A DNA stretch of 33,946 nucleotides from CAYJKB01 sp964370625. Its GTDB lineage: Bacteria > Bacillota > Clostridia > Oscillospirales > Butyricicoccaceae. Under the pieces are notes generated by a model, which saw only the letters and a list, made by a program, of their open reading frames with translations, did not search any database and was not told the DNA's origin. A program made the position numbers and the translations under genes. Of the stretch, positions 1-8,364 are shown piece after piece. The DNA lies in assembly GCA_964370625.1 (NCBI GenBank), contig CAYJKB010000019.1:1-33946 (forward strand), written 5' to 3'. The number at the start of each line of letters is the position of its first letter. Position 1 is the first letter of the stretch.

Positions 1-1239
1 ACTGACACAGACACAGATGACGGTATCACAACTGCAAAAGTTAGCAAAGATACATTTACTTCAATTTTAGCTGATATTCAAGATGCTATCGACGATGAAG
101 ACGATGGAGAAGAAATTGAAGAAGTTAATCTTACAATTACAGCAAACCCATCAAGTAGTGCAGAAACATTAAGACTTGAATTTGGCAAAAGTGCATTAAA
201 AGAATTTATTGAAGAAAATGAAGACAATGATGTTCAAATCGAAACTCTGATTATTGAAACTTCATTTGCAAATCTTCATTTAGATATTGAAACTATTGAA
301 GAATTATTATCTATTCAAGATGATGACTATACTGATGAGGAGCTAACTTTTGAAATCACTGAAGTTGACACAGATGATTTATCAAACGACCAAGAAGATG
401 AAATTGATGATAGACCTGTTTATAAATTTGTAATTTTCTCTGGTGATGATGAAGATGACACAATAGATGACTTTGGTGGTCATGATATTACACTTGTATT
501 TGATTATAAACTAGCATCTAATGAAGAAGAAGATGAAATTGTTGTTAAATACATTGATAAAGACGGCGATACAGAAGATTTAGACACAGAAGTTGATGAA
601 GAAAATGACACAGTAACAGCTACAACTGACCATTTCTCTGTATTCTTTATTGACCATGAAAACACAACTCCTGTAATCACTCCAGCAGTTCCAACTACAT
701 GGACAAGCCCATTTTATGATGTAACAAGTACTGACTGGTATTATGATGAAGTTCAATATGTATATGAAAATGATTTATTTGATGGAACATCAACAGTTCA
801 ATTCTCTCCTGATAGCAAAATGACTCGTGCAATGGTTGCTACTGTTTTATGGAGATTAGGTGGCGAATCTTATGCATACACTGTATCTGGATTTAATGAT
901 GTACCATCAGGAACATGGTATTCTACAGCTGTAGCATGGGCAGTAGGTCAAGATATTGCATCTGGTACTGGGGACAACCTATTTAACCCAAATGGAAATA
1001 TCACTCGTGAAGAACTTGCAACTATGCTTTATAGATATGCAGATAATCCTTCATATTTTGCGGGAACATTTAATCCAACTGATAAAGCTGACATTTCATC
1101 TTGGGCAGAAGTTCCAATGACATGGGCAATTTCAAACGGTATTATCACAGGTTATAGTGACGGTTCTGTTAAACCTCAAGGCACAGCTTCTCGTGCAGAA
1201 GTTGCAACTATGCTTATGAGATTTGATATGAGATATTAA
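1..1239 (+). CDS. S-layer homology domain surface protein, 5' truncated
   Basis: The frame is open from base 1 to TAA at 1237-1239, so the window holds the C-terminal 412 residues and the start lies outside. The first ~220 residues are rich in Asp, Glu and Thr and resemble the repeat-like ectodomains of clostridial surface proteins; I do not recognise a specific fold. From about residue 230 there are three consecutive SLH repeats: one beginning near WTSPFYDV, one near FNDVPSGTWY and one near ADISSWAEVP. Each carries the F/W-x-D-V...W-Y/A...A...G...F-x-P...T-R-x-E...L family pattern. SLH triplets bind pyruvylated secondary cell wall polymer, so the protein is probably anchored non-covalently in the cell envelope. 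An internal ATG at 820 lies inside the first SLH repeat and is not a credible start. A strong terminator follows directly. Confidence 0.93.
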   Translation, partial: TDTDTDDGITTAKVSKDTFTSILADIQDAIDDEDDGEEIEEVNLTITANPSSSAETLRLEFGKSALKEFIEENEDNDVQIETLIIETSFANLHLDIETIEELLSIQDDDYTDEELTFEITEVDTDDLSNDQEDEIDDRPVYKFVIFSGDDEDDTIDDFGGHDITLVFDYKLASNEEEDEIVVKYIDKDGDTEDLDTEVDEENDTVTATTDHFSVFFIDHENTTPVITPAVPTTWTSPFYDVTSTDWYYDEVQYVYENDLFDGTSTVQFSPDSKMTRAMVATVLWRLGGESYAYTVSGFNDVPSGTWYSTAVAWAVGQDIASGTGDNLFNPNGNITREELATMLYRYADNPSYFAGTFNPTDKADISSWAEVPMTWAISNGIITGYSDGSVKPQGTASRAEVATMLMRFDMRY

Positions 1240-1251
1240 TTTTCGAATTTT

Positions 1252-1282
1252 AAAAGTGCGACCAACTGGTCGCACTTTTTTT
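1252..1282 (+). terminator. Rho-independent terminator after the SLH gene
   Basis: The 12-bp stem arms AAAAGTGCGACC (1252-1263) and GGTCGCACTTTT (1268-1279) enclose a four-base loop and run into a T tract ending at 1282. The hairpin begins 12 bases after the stop codon. Confidence 0.93.
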
Positions 1283-1378
1283 ATGTGTATATGCATAAAA
1301 CATGACAACTTTTATAAGGATTAATGTTGGATAAATGCATAAAAATAATGATTAATTGACATATTTTGAAAAATATTC

Positions 1379-1407
1379 TTTACAAAATGTAAATTTTTTG
1401 GTATACT
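1379..1407 (+). promoter_or_regulatory. SigmaA-type promoter of the ynj-like operon
   Basis: TTTACA at 1379-1384 and TATACT at 1402-1407 are separated by exactly 17 bp, which fits a vegetative promoter. Transcription would start near 1414 and give a leader of about 150 nt before the first gene. The -10 box overlaps a palindrome. The 317-base stretch 1240-1556 otherwise holds only the terminator, this promoter and the inverted repeats listed separately; I recognise no riboswitch in it. Confidence 0.65.
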
Positions 1408-1542
1408 AATTTAAATTAGTTGTGAGTTTTTCACAAAACGTTTGCCAAAAATTGGTGTATATACATAAAGTCGCAATTTCATAACTCTTGCAAAAATTTT
1501 ACCATGCACACCCCTCGCAAAATAACTACTAAATTAGTATAC
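1401..1542. repeat. 13-bp inverted repeats bracketing the operon leader
   Basis: GTATACTAATTTA at 1401-1413 is exactly inverted as TAAATTAGTATAC at 1530-1542, leaving 116 bases between them. They could be two operators for one looping regulator, the base of a long leader RNA structure, or the ends of an invertible or mobile segment. No clear target-site duplication and no recombinase gene are visible. Confidence 0.7.
1405..1420. promoter_or_regulatory. Perfect 16-bp palindrome over the -10 region (candidate operator)
   Basis: ACTAATTTAAATTAGT is identical to its reverse complement and covers the end of the -10 box and the predicted start point. A repressor bound here would block initiation. 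A related 11-bp element, ACTAAATTAGT, lies at 1528-1538, close upstream of the first gene. No regulator gene is adjacent, so the binding protein is unknown. Confidence 0.45.
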
Positions 1543-1565
1543 TTTAACTTGAGAGGATGAGTAAT

Positions 1566-2990
1566 ATGAAACAATATGACGTAATAATTATCGGAGCAGG
1601 AAGTGGTGGACTTGTCGCAGCAGCTACAGCATGTGGCTTAGGTGCATCAGTGCTTCTGATTGAAAACCGTAAAATGGGTGGAGATTGTTTAAATTATGGC
1701 TGTGTTCCTAGCAAAACATTTTTAAAATCATGCAGAATAGCTAAAAGCATCAAAAAAGCAGACCATTATGGCATAACTGTGGCAAAGCCTGAAATTTCTT
1801 TAGAAAAAATCATGGATAGAGTGAAATCAGTAATAGCAGAGATAGCACCACATGATTCTGTTGAACGATTTACATCACTTGGTGCAGATGTAGTATTAGG
1901 GCATGCTGAAATAGTATCACCGAATAGTGTAAAAGTTTCTGAAACAGTGTATAACACAAGAAATATTATTATAGCAACAGGTTCTTCAGCAGTTATTCCA
2001 CCAATTGAAGGTTTAGATAAAGTACCGTTTTATACAAACGAAAACATTTTTGATTTAACAACATTACCACGTAAAATGGTGGTTTTAGGTGCAGGACCTA
2101 TTGGGCTTGAATTAGGTCAAGGATTTGCACAACTTGGAAGCGAAGTCTGTATTATTGACCGTTCAGATTCATTATTTAAAAAAGATGAACCAGAAGTATC
2201 AGAAATTTTGATTAAAGCATTAAAAGATGATGGTGTAAATCTTTATTTAAATAGCAAAATTTTATCTGTAGAACGTAGTGCTGATGAAAATATACTTAAA
2301 ATTGAACAAGATGGAAAAATTATTGATTTAACTTGTGATACAATACTCATTGCATTAGGTAGAAAACCAAATACTAATAATTTAGGGCTTGAAAAAGTTG
2401 GAATTGAAACAGATAAACGTGGATTTATTATTGTAAATGAAAAGCTACAAACATCTATTCCTCATATTTTTGCCTGTGGAGATGTAAGAGGAAAGTATCA
2501 ATTTACACATACAGCATCATATGAAGCTAGTGTTGCAATTAAAAATGCACTAATAAGTAACACTTTTAAAACTTCATATAGCAATGTTTGTTGGGCAACA
2601 TATACATCACCAGAAGTGGCTCATGTAGGTTTACTTGAAAGTGAATGCACTGATGAGGGGAACTACACATTATTTATTGAAATTTCAGATAATGATAGGG
2701 CGAAAGCTGATGATGACAGGCATGGATTTGTAAAACTTATTATGGATAAGAAAAGACGTATCATCGGAGCTACTATTGTAAGTGAAAAAGCATCTGAAAT
2801 GCTAACACAATTTTCTGTACTTATTACAAATAAAATGCAACTTAGCGATGTGCTGTCTGTTATTTATCAATATCCAATTCAAGGTGAAATTATTAAATCA
2901 CTTGCGACAACAGATTTTAAAGATCATGTAAAACCTTGGCAGAGAACAATTATTAAAAAAATTGTAAATAGAGGTGAGCATTATGATTGA
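1566..2990 (+). CDS. MerA/Lpd-like FAD pyridine nucleotide-disulfide oxidoreductase
   Basis: This 474-residue protein belongs to the flavin disulfide reductase family. It has an N-terminal FAD site GAGSGG (residues 10-15), the redox-active pair C41-x4-C46 in GGDCLNYGCVPSK, a second Rossmann motif GAGPIGLELG for NAD(P)H and the late FAD motif FACGD. The C-terminal dimerisation part has YPIQGE where lipoamide dehydrogenases carry HPTxSE, so the usual His-Glu base pair is not conserved. It also lacks both the N-terminal metal-binding domain and the terminal Cys pair of true mercuric reductases, so its substrate is unknown. I start it at ATG 1566 because GAGAGGA (1551-1557) would sit directly against the in-frame ATG at 1557. 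It is the first gene of the ynj-like operon and overlaps the next gene by 8 bases. Confidence 0.88.
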   Translation: MKQYDVIIIGAGSGGLVAAATACGLGASVLLIENRKMGGDCLNYGCVPSKTFLKSCRIAKSIKKADHYGITVAKPEISLEKIMDRVKSVIAEIAPHDSVERFTSLGADVVLGHAEIVSPNSVKVSETVYNTRNIIIATGSSAVIPPIEGLDKVPFYTNENIFDLTTLPRKMVVLGAGPIGLELGQGFAQLGSEVCIIDRSDSLFKKDEPEVSEILIKALKDDGVNLYLNSKILSVERSADENILKIEQDGKIIDLTCDTILIALGRKPNTNNLGLEKVGIETDKRGFIIVNEKLQTSIPHIFACGDVRGKYQFTHTASYEASVAIKNALISNTFKTSYSNVCWATYTSPEVAHVGLLESECTDEGNYTLFIEISDNDRAKADDDRHGFVKLIMDKKRRIIGATIVSEKASEMLTQFSVLITNKMQLSDVLSVIYQYPIQGEIIKSLATTDFKDHVKPWQRTIIKKIVNRGEHYD

Positions 2991-3579
2991 TACCACAGCT
3001 AGAAAATATGTTCAACATGCATTTGATAAAACAGCTACTTTTTTCAAATTAATTCATTTACACCCGAATGTAGTAACAATTTTAGCATTTATACTTGGTA
3101 TAGTTTCATGTGTGTTTTTAAGTCAAGGAAACACTATAAATGCATTGATATTATTATGGTTTTCAGGGCTTTTTGATGTTTTAGATGGAACTGTGGCAAG
3201 GCTCACAGGCAAAAGTTCAAGTTTGGGTGCATATTTAGACATGATATTTGATAGGCTTATTGAATGTTTTGTAATTTTAGCTTTTTATTTCTTAAAACCA
3301 GAATTTGCATTAAGTTACTTTATCTTTTTCATTGGAATGATATTCAATTTTTCAACATTTATGTTAGCAGGCAATCTTTTTAAAAACACAGGTACAAAAA
3401 GTATGCATTATGACATCGGTATAGTTGAGAGAACGGAAAGTTTTATTGTCTTTAGTTTAATGATGATATTCCCAACATTTGTCCCATATTTTTTAAATAT
3501 CTTTAATGTACTTATGATTTTAACTGGAATTATACGCATGACAAAGATTATTAAAAGCCAAATTAATATTGAAAACTAA
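2983..3579 (+). CDS. CDP-alcohol phosphatidyltransferase family protein (YnjF-like)
   Basis: This is a 198-residue integral membrane protein. It carries the complete CDP-alcohol phosphotransferase signature DGxxARx8GxxxDxxxD: D68-G69, A72-R73, G82, D86 and D90, preceded by D65. Members transfer a phosphoalcohol from a CDP-linked donor to an acceptor alcohol in the membrane; the acceptor cannot be told from sequence. Several hydrophobic segments follow the motif. The chosen ATG at 2983 has GAGGTG six bases upstream. It overlaps the oxidoreductase gene by 8 bases, which implies translational coupling. E. coli ynjF, a member of the same superfamily, closes the comparable operon there. About 60 bases separate it from the next gene. 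Confidence 0.88.
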   Translation: MIDTTARKYVQHAFDKTATFFKLIHLHPNVVTILAFILGIVSCVFLSQGNTINALILLWFSGLFDVLDGTVARLTGKSSSLGAYLDMIFDRLIECFVILAFYFLKPEFALSYFIFFIGMIFNFSTFMLAGNLFKNTGTKSMHYDIGIVERTESFIVFSLMMIFPTFVPYFLNIFNVLMILTGIIRMTKIIKSQINIEN

Positions 3580-3639
3580 ATATTTGCATTTAAACTTAAT
3601 TTATCACGCACAATTTATTTAAAAAGGACAGTGATTAAT

Positions 3640-4308
3640 ATGAAAAGCAAGTTGGTTTTAAAGCTCGCAGTTCTATCAATTTTAATTTTTGTTATCTTTT
3701 ATTTTAGAGAATTTATAAATATAGATGCGATGATTAATATATTAAATAGCATAAGAAGCAATCCTTTTGCACCTGTGATTTTTGTGATTATTTATTGTAT
3801 AGCTGTGACGTTAATCGTTCCAGCATCAGCACTTACACTTTTATCAGTGCCTATGTTTGGATTTTGGCAAGGTTTAATTTTAACTATAATTGGTTCGAAT
3901 TTAGGTTGTCATTTATCTTTTTGGATTGGCAAACACTTAGGAGAAGAAGCAGTAAGTAAATTTATAAAATCAGGTTCATTTATAGAAAAAGCGAAAATAA
4001 AAGCTCAACAAAATAGCTTTATTTTCATGATGTATGTAAGACTTATCCCACTTTTCCCATTTGCAGCAGTAAATTATTTATCAGCAATAATTGGGATTAA
4101 ATATCGAGATTATACAATAGCAACATTTTTAGGAATGCTACCAGGAAGTATAGTTTATGTATATTTAGCACATACAGCAACAAACATCAAGGATAATCCA
4201 CTTGGAATTATAGTGTCAATCGCAATTTTAATTTTATTTACATTAGGTGTAACTTTAGTTAAAAAGCGTGCAGACAAAAAAGAGGAAGAAATTCAAAATA
4301 AATTATAG
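3640..4308 (+). CDS. TVP38/TMEM64 (DedA-like, YdjX/YdjZ-type) membrane protein
   Basis: This 222-residue protein has about five or six hydrophobic segments. The central region FGFWQGLILTIIGSNLGCHLSFWIGKHLG and the later MYVRLIPLFPFAAVNYL...LGMLPGS match the conserved core of the TVP38/TMEM64 (SNARE-associated Golgi protein) family. Related DedA/TVP38 proteins are implicated in lipid scrambling or transport, but the role of YdjX/YdjZ-type members is not established. The C-terminus is a short Lys/Glu-rich cytoplasmic tail. The start is taken at ATG 3640, with AAAGGA about 11 bases upstream; the in-frame GTG at 3631 lies too close to that site. Its position between phosphatidyltransferase and transporter genes suggests an envelope or lipid-linked task. 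Confidence 0.85.
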   Translation: MKSKLVLKLAVLSILIFVIFYFREFINIDAMINILNSIRSNPFAPVIFVIIYCIAVTLIVPASALTLLSVPMFGFWQGLILTIIGSNLGCHLSFWIGKHLGEEAVSKFIKSGSFIEKAKIKAQQNSFIFMMYVRLIPLFPFAAVNYLSAIIGIKYRDYTIATFLGMLPGSIVYVYLAHTATNIKDNPLGIIVSIAILILFTLGVTLVKKRADKKEEEIQNKL

Positions 4309-4323
4309 GAATGGTTATTTATT

Positions 4324-5577
4324 ATGATAATTAAAAAAATAATATTTTCACTTTTAATGGTTTTAACTCTTACAGCGTGTGCAGCAAATCCAACAGAACA
4401 AGAAAGCCCTAACACACAAGATGATTTGTCAAATGATATAGAACAAATTTTAGACTGGGAAACAGTTGTAGAACAAGGCAAAGATACACAAGTTAACCTT
4501 ATTATGTGGGGTGGCAATGATTTAGTAAACAAATATATTGATGAATATGTTGCGACAAATGTAAAAGAAATGTATGGAATTACATTAAATCGTGTTCCAA
4601 TGAATGCCCCTGATTTTGTATCTAAAGTATTTAATGAAAAGAAAAATGGTATAGAAGAAGGAACTATTGATATTTTATGGATAAATGCTGAAAATTTCCG
4701 AACACTTAAAGATTTTGATGCACTTTATGGACCATTTACAGATGTTCTCCCAAATTGGCAAATGTATTTTGATAAAAATATTGGTGCTATAGAATATGAT
4801 TCAGGAATTGCAACAGATGGAATGGAAGCTTTATGGGGTAGTGCTCAATTGGTGTATACCTATGATAGCGCTGTTGTGCAAAATCCACCTTTATCATATG
4901 CTGAAATTTTAGATTATGCGAAAAATAATCAAGGAAAAATGACATACCCTAACCCAACTGAAGATTTTGTAGGTTCTGGGTTTGTAAGAAATGCTTATTT
5001 TGAACTTACAGATGCAGATTTCAACAAAGAATATACATATGAAGAATTTGTATCATTATCAGCACCAGTTATTGAATACTTCAAAGAATTACATCCATAC
5101 CTATGGCAAGAAGGAAAAGCATTTCCAGCAACTATAGCACTTCAAGATCAAATGCTTTTGAATGGTGAAGTACATTTTTCTTATGGATTTGAAGTTTTTC
5201 AAACATCTGGGAAAATCTTATCAGGTGAATATCCTGATACATTTGAAACATATGTGCTAGATACGAAAACAGTGAGCAATTCACATTACTTAGCAGTTCC
5301 ATTTAATGCAATGAACAAAAATGGAGCTATGCTTGTGATTGATTTTCTACAAAGTCCTGATGCACAAATTGAAAAAATGAAGCCAGAAGTTTGGGGCGAT
5401 TTATCAGTTATTGATACTGATTTATTAAGTGAAGAACAAGCAGAAACTGTTGCAGAAATTGAAAATAGCCCTGCTATAATACCAATTTCGGAGCTTGCAG
5501 AAAAAAGACATGAAGATATGAATGCTAAGTATATAGATTGGGTTGAACAAATATGGAAAGAAAATATAATAGAATAA
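4324..5577 (+). CDS. ynjB: ABC transporter substrate-binding lipoprotein (YnjB-like)
   Basis: This 417-residue protein starts with a lipoprotein signal peptide: KK, a hydrophobic stretch and the lipobox L-T-A-C, with Cys19 as the lipidated residue. A negatively charged Gln/Asn/Asp linker follows. The mature part resembles extracellular solute-binding proteins of the iron/thiamine/spermidine type, and the region NLIMWGGNDLVNKYIDEYV is typical of YnjB. In a monoderm cell it would sit on the outer face of the membrane and hand substrate to the two permeases encoded next. The substrate of YnjB systems is not known to me. The ribosome binding site is weak (AGGA at 4307-4310, 13 bases from the ATG), and the gene may depend on coupling to the gene upstream, whose stop lies 15 bases before. 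Confidence 0.85.
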   Translation: MIIKKIIFSLLMVLTLTACAANPTEQESPNTQDDLSNDIEQILDWETVVEQGKDTQVNLIMWGGNDLVNKYIDEYVATNVKEMYGITLNRVPMNAPDFVSKVFNEKKNGIEEGTIDILWINAENFRTLKDFDALYGPFTDVLPNWQMYFDKNIGAIEYDSGIATDGMEALWGSAQLVYTYDSAVVQNPPLSYAEILDYAKNNQGKMTYPNPTEDFVGSGFVRNAYFELTDADFNKEYTYEEFVSLSAPVIEYFKELHPYLWQEGKAFPATIALQDQMLLNGEVHFSYGFEVFQTSGKILSGEYPDTFETYVLDTKTVSNSHYLAVPFNAMNKNGAMLVIDFLQSPDAQIEKMKPEVWGDLSVIDTDLLSEEQAETVAEIENSPAIIPISELAEKRHEDMNAKYIDWVEQIWKENIIE

Positions 5578-6425
5578 TAGAAGGTTTATTATATTTTGCA
5601 ATACCAATAATTTTATATTTAATATTTATATTTGGTGGATTTATAGTTGTATTTATAGAAAGTTTAGGCTATATTAAAGCACTTAACATGACAGAAATTA
5701 CATTCAGTTATTATCTTGGAATAATAACTGATATAGATGTGCTGAAATCCAGCCTGTTCTCATTATATCTTGCAACGATTTCGACAATCATAAGTGTTTC
5801 ACTTGGGGTTTACCTTGCGCAATATTTTGTGTTTTCAAATAATTTATGGATAAATAAATGCATGTTAAAACTATCAAACATATTGATTATTTTACCATAT
5901 TTATTTTCAATTTTCCTTGTGATTTGGATGTTTTCAAATACAGGATTATTAGCACGAATATTATTTTTTTTAGGATTTGAGCAAGATATTAATTTTTTAT
6001 ATGATGATTTTGGAATAGGCATGATTGTAACATTTGTGCTTAAAGGAAGTGCATTTGTTACAGTTTATGTCTATAATGTTTTGTCTAAAATTAAAAAAGA
6101 TTATTATATTTTAGCACAAAGCATGGATGTTTCGCATGGTAAAATTATTATGAGTATTTATGTGCCACTATGTAAAAATGTAATAGTTTGGAGCAGTGCA
6201 ATATTATTTGCTTATGTATTAGGTTCATATGAAGTACCATTTTTATTGTCAAATATAAATCAAAATACATTAGCAACAGGGCTATATAGTCTTTATACTA
6301 GCCCAAATTTAACAGATTTTCCACTCAGTATGGCAATGAATATAATAATGTTAATAATAAATCTTTTGTTTGGAGTAATTTTTGCATATTTTGTAAATAG
6401 ATTTATTAAAAGAGGATACCGATGA
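5553..6425 (+). CDS. ABC transporter permease, first half of YnjC-like pair
   Basis: This is a 290-residue permease with about six transmembrane helices. The region ILAQSMDVSHGKIIMSIYVP near residues 187-206 matches the EAA loop (A-x-S-x-D-x-S...I-x-x-P) that docks on the ATPase. It overlaps the end of the substrate-binding protein gene by 25 bases and shares an ATGA with the second permease, so translation is probably coupled along the operon. E. coli YnjC is a single fused permease of about 500 residues; here its two halves are separate genes. The upstream ribosome binding site is poor. Confidence 0.85.
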   Translation: MERKYNRIIEGLLYFAIPIILYLIFIFGGFIVVFIESLGYIKALNMTEITFSYYLGIITDIDVLKSSLFSLYLATISTIISVSLGVYLAQYFVFSNNLWINKCMLKLSNILIILPYLFSIFLVIWMFSNTGLLARILFFLGFEQDINFLYDDFGIGMIVTFVLKGSAFVTVYVYNVLSKIKKDYYILAQSMDVSHGKIIMSIYVPLCKNVIVWSSAILFAYVLGSYEVPFLLSNINQNTLATGLYSLYTSPNLTDFPLSMAMNIIMLIINLLFGVIFAYFVNRFIKRGYR

Positions 6426-7180
6426 AAAAATTAATATATTTATTTTTGTTTATTGCAATTTTATCTAGCTTTTCTATGGGATTTTTTATAACATATACAT
6501 ATCCAGATATATTACCAAGTGGTTTTACAACAGAATTTATTACATATCTGTTTTCAAATAGTTTATTTCAGCGAAGCTTAATATCTACAATGAAACTTGG
6601 GATAAGCTGTGGATTTTTTGCAACTTTATTAGGATTTATGATAAGTCGTGGAATTGTAAAACTGAAACCGAAAGTACAAAAAATATTAATAGGATTTTTT
6701 ACATTACCATTATTTTTCCCAGCTATATCAATGTTTATTGGTATACATGTGATGATGCTAAGACTTCAATTAGCAAATACATTTTGGGGGATATTAATTG
6801 CACATTTGTTTTTAACAATTCCATATGCAATGAATATTGGAATATCATATTTTAATGGAATTTCAAATGAACTTGAAATCACATCACAGCTACTTGGTGC
6901 AAGCAAATTTAAAACATTTACAACAATTATATTTCCACTTATCAGTGGGGGATTAGGTTTATCATTTAGTATGACATTTTTAATTTCTGTTTCAGAATAT
7001 TTTGCCACATTTTTAATAGGTGGTGGTAGCATAGTTACACTATCGGGGCTTATGTACCCTTATATCGCAAGTTTTGATATGCAAAATTCAGCATTGCTTA
7101 GTTTAGTTTTTGTTGTTATTAATATTAGTGTATTTGCAATATCAAACATATGGATGAAAAAACATAGTTATCTTTATTAG
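6422..7180 (+). CDS. ABC transporter permease, second half of YnjC-like pair
   Basis: This is a 252-residue inner-membrane permease with six predicted helices. Its EAA loop lies in SQLLGASKFKTFTTIIFPLI, near residues 155-174. The start codon overlaps the stop of the first permease (ATGA, 6422-6425). Together the two should form the heterodimeric channel of one importer with the lipoprotein encoded upstream and the ATPase encoded 11 bases downstream. The protein is AT-rich and Phe/Ile-rich like its neighbours, with no sign of foreign composition. Confidence 0.87.
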   Translation: MKKLIYLFLFIAILSSFSMGFFITYTYPDILPSGFTTEFITYLFSNSLFQRSLISTMKLGISCGFFATLLGFMISRGIVKLKPKVQKILIGFFTLPLFFPAISMFIGIHVMMLRLQLANTFWGILIAHLFLTIPYAMNIGISYFNGISNELEITSQLLGASKFKTFTTIIFPLISGGLGLSFSMTFLISVSEYFATFLIGGGSIVTLSGLMYPYIASFDMQNSALLSLVFVVINISVFAISNIWMKKHSYLY

Positions 7181-7191
7181 GGGGCATAAAT

Positions 7192-8169
7192 TTGGAATTA
7201 ACTAATATTATAAAAAGTTATGGTGATAAAAAAGTACTTGAAAATATTAATCTTACAGTTTATGATAAAGAATTTCTTGTAATATTAGGAAATTCAGGAA
7301 GTGGCAAAAGCACATTGTTAAAAATAATTGCAGGGATTGAAAAAGAAAATGCTGGCATTATAACTGTAAATGAAAAAGAAATCCAAGATATTCCTTTGCA
7401 AAAAAGAAATATAGGATATTTATTTCAAGAACCACTTTTATTTCCACATATGACAGTAAAACAAAATGTAATTTATAGCCTTGTTATGTCAAAGACACCT
7501 AAGGAAGAAATAGAGCAAAAATTTGCACAGTATATGGATTATCTTCAAATCGATGAACTAGCAGAAAGAATGCCACATCAAATTTCAGGTGGACAAAAAC
7601 AACGAGTATCAATAGCAAGAGCGATAATAAATTCACCTAAAATACTACTTATGGATGAACCTTTTTCAAGTTTAGACTATAATTTAAGACGAAATCTCGG
7701 TCAAACATTGCTAAAAATCAAAGAAAAACTAGATTTAACAATAGTGTTTGTCACACATGATATAGATGAAAGCATGTTATTAGCTGATAGAATAGCTTTT
7801 TTACATGAAGGAAATCTTTTGGAAATAAATACACCTCAAAATTTATTTTATAACCCGAAACATGAACAAACAGCAAAATTTATGGGCGATTATAATATAA
7901 TTAAAGGGGAACATACATTAAAAGGTTTTGAAACAAAATATGGAATTATTGATAATAAAAATATTCCTCATGATGCAAAAAAAATATATGTAAGACCAAA
8001 TAAAATTAGAATTTCCCAAAATTCAAACGGAAGATTTTCTATTGAAAGTATTAAATCTTATGGCACAGCAAATAGAATAAAAATCCATAATGAACCTGTA
8101 ATAATTGATGTATTTTTATTAAATTCGCTTAAAGAAAATGATAAAGTAGAAATTGAAATTGAATATTAA
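7192..8169 (+). CDS. ynjD: ABC transporter ATP-binding protein (YnjD-like) with C-terminal regulatory region
   Basis: This is a 325-residue ATPase. Visible motifs in order are Walker A GNSGSGKST, Q-loop FQEP, signature ISGGQKQR, Walker B ILLMDEP, the D-loop SSLD and the H-loop histidine in VTHD. About 90 residues follow the nucleotide-binding domain, including YVRPNKIRIS, and look like a TOBE-type substrate or regulatory domain as in the PotA/FbpC/CysA group. The start is TTG at 7192, supported by AGGGGG (7179-7184) seven bases upstream; no ATG lies in frame nearby. It energises the split permease and is the last gene of the operon. Confidence 0.9.
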   Translation: MELTNIIKSYGDKKVLENINLTVYDKEFLVILGNSGSGKSTLLKIIAGIEKENAGIITVNEKEIQDIPLQKRNIGYLFQEPLLFPHMTVKQNVIYSLVMSKTPKEEIEQKFAQYMDYLQIDELAERMPHQISGGQKQRVSIARAIINSPKILLMDEPFSSLDYNLRRNLGQTLLKIKEKLDLTIVFVTHDIDESMLLADRIAFLHEGNLLEINTPQNLFYNPKHEQTAKFMGDYNIIKGEHTLKGFETKYGIIDNKNIPHDAKKIYVRPNKIRISQNSNGRFSIESIKSYGTANRIKIHNEPVIIDVFLLNSLKENDKVEIEIEY

Positions 8170-8266
8170 AATTTGAAAAAATATCTAATTTGCTTATGAG
8201 GTGTAATTATATTAAGTTAATTTCATAAAACATCCTAAATATTGGATAAGTTATGTTTGAAATCAC

Positions 8267-8295
8267 TTTACTTTTAAGCTGTATCATGATATTAT
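8267..8295 (+). promoter_or_regulatory. Candidate promoter of the GGDEF-EAL gene
   Basis: TTTACT at 8267-8272 and TATTAT at 8290-8295 are 17 bp apart, within the 195-base gap before the gene. This would give a leader of about 65 nt. No strong terminator is visible after the upstream operon, so some read-through is possible. Confidence 0.45.
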
Positions 8296-8364
8296 GATGA
8301 GAGTGAATAGTTATATACTTATAAAAAAATTCGATTTTCGCATTATAATTTATGGGAGGAAATC

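Noticed and set aside
1420..1436. TTGTGA and TCACAA inverted repeat resembling a Rex or CRP site
   Set aside because: The arms are five bases apart, whereas both Rex (six between these hexamers) and CRP (TGTGA-N6-TCACA) need other spacing. It lies just after the predicted start point and may be a chance match.
1401..1542. MITE-like element with 13-bp terminal repeats
   Set aside because: No convincing target-site duplication and no second copy in the window; the left repeat is part of a functional-looking promoter.
1566..2990. Mercuric reductase (merA)
   Set aside because: There is no N-terminal metal-binding domain, no C-terminal Cys pair and no mer genes nearby.
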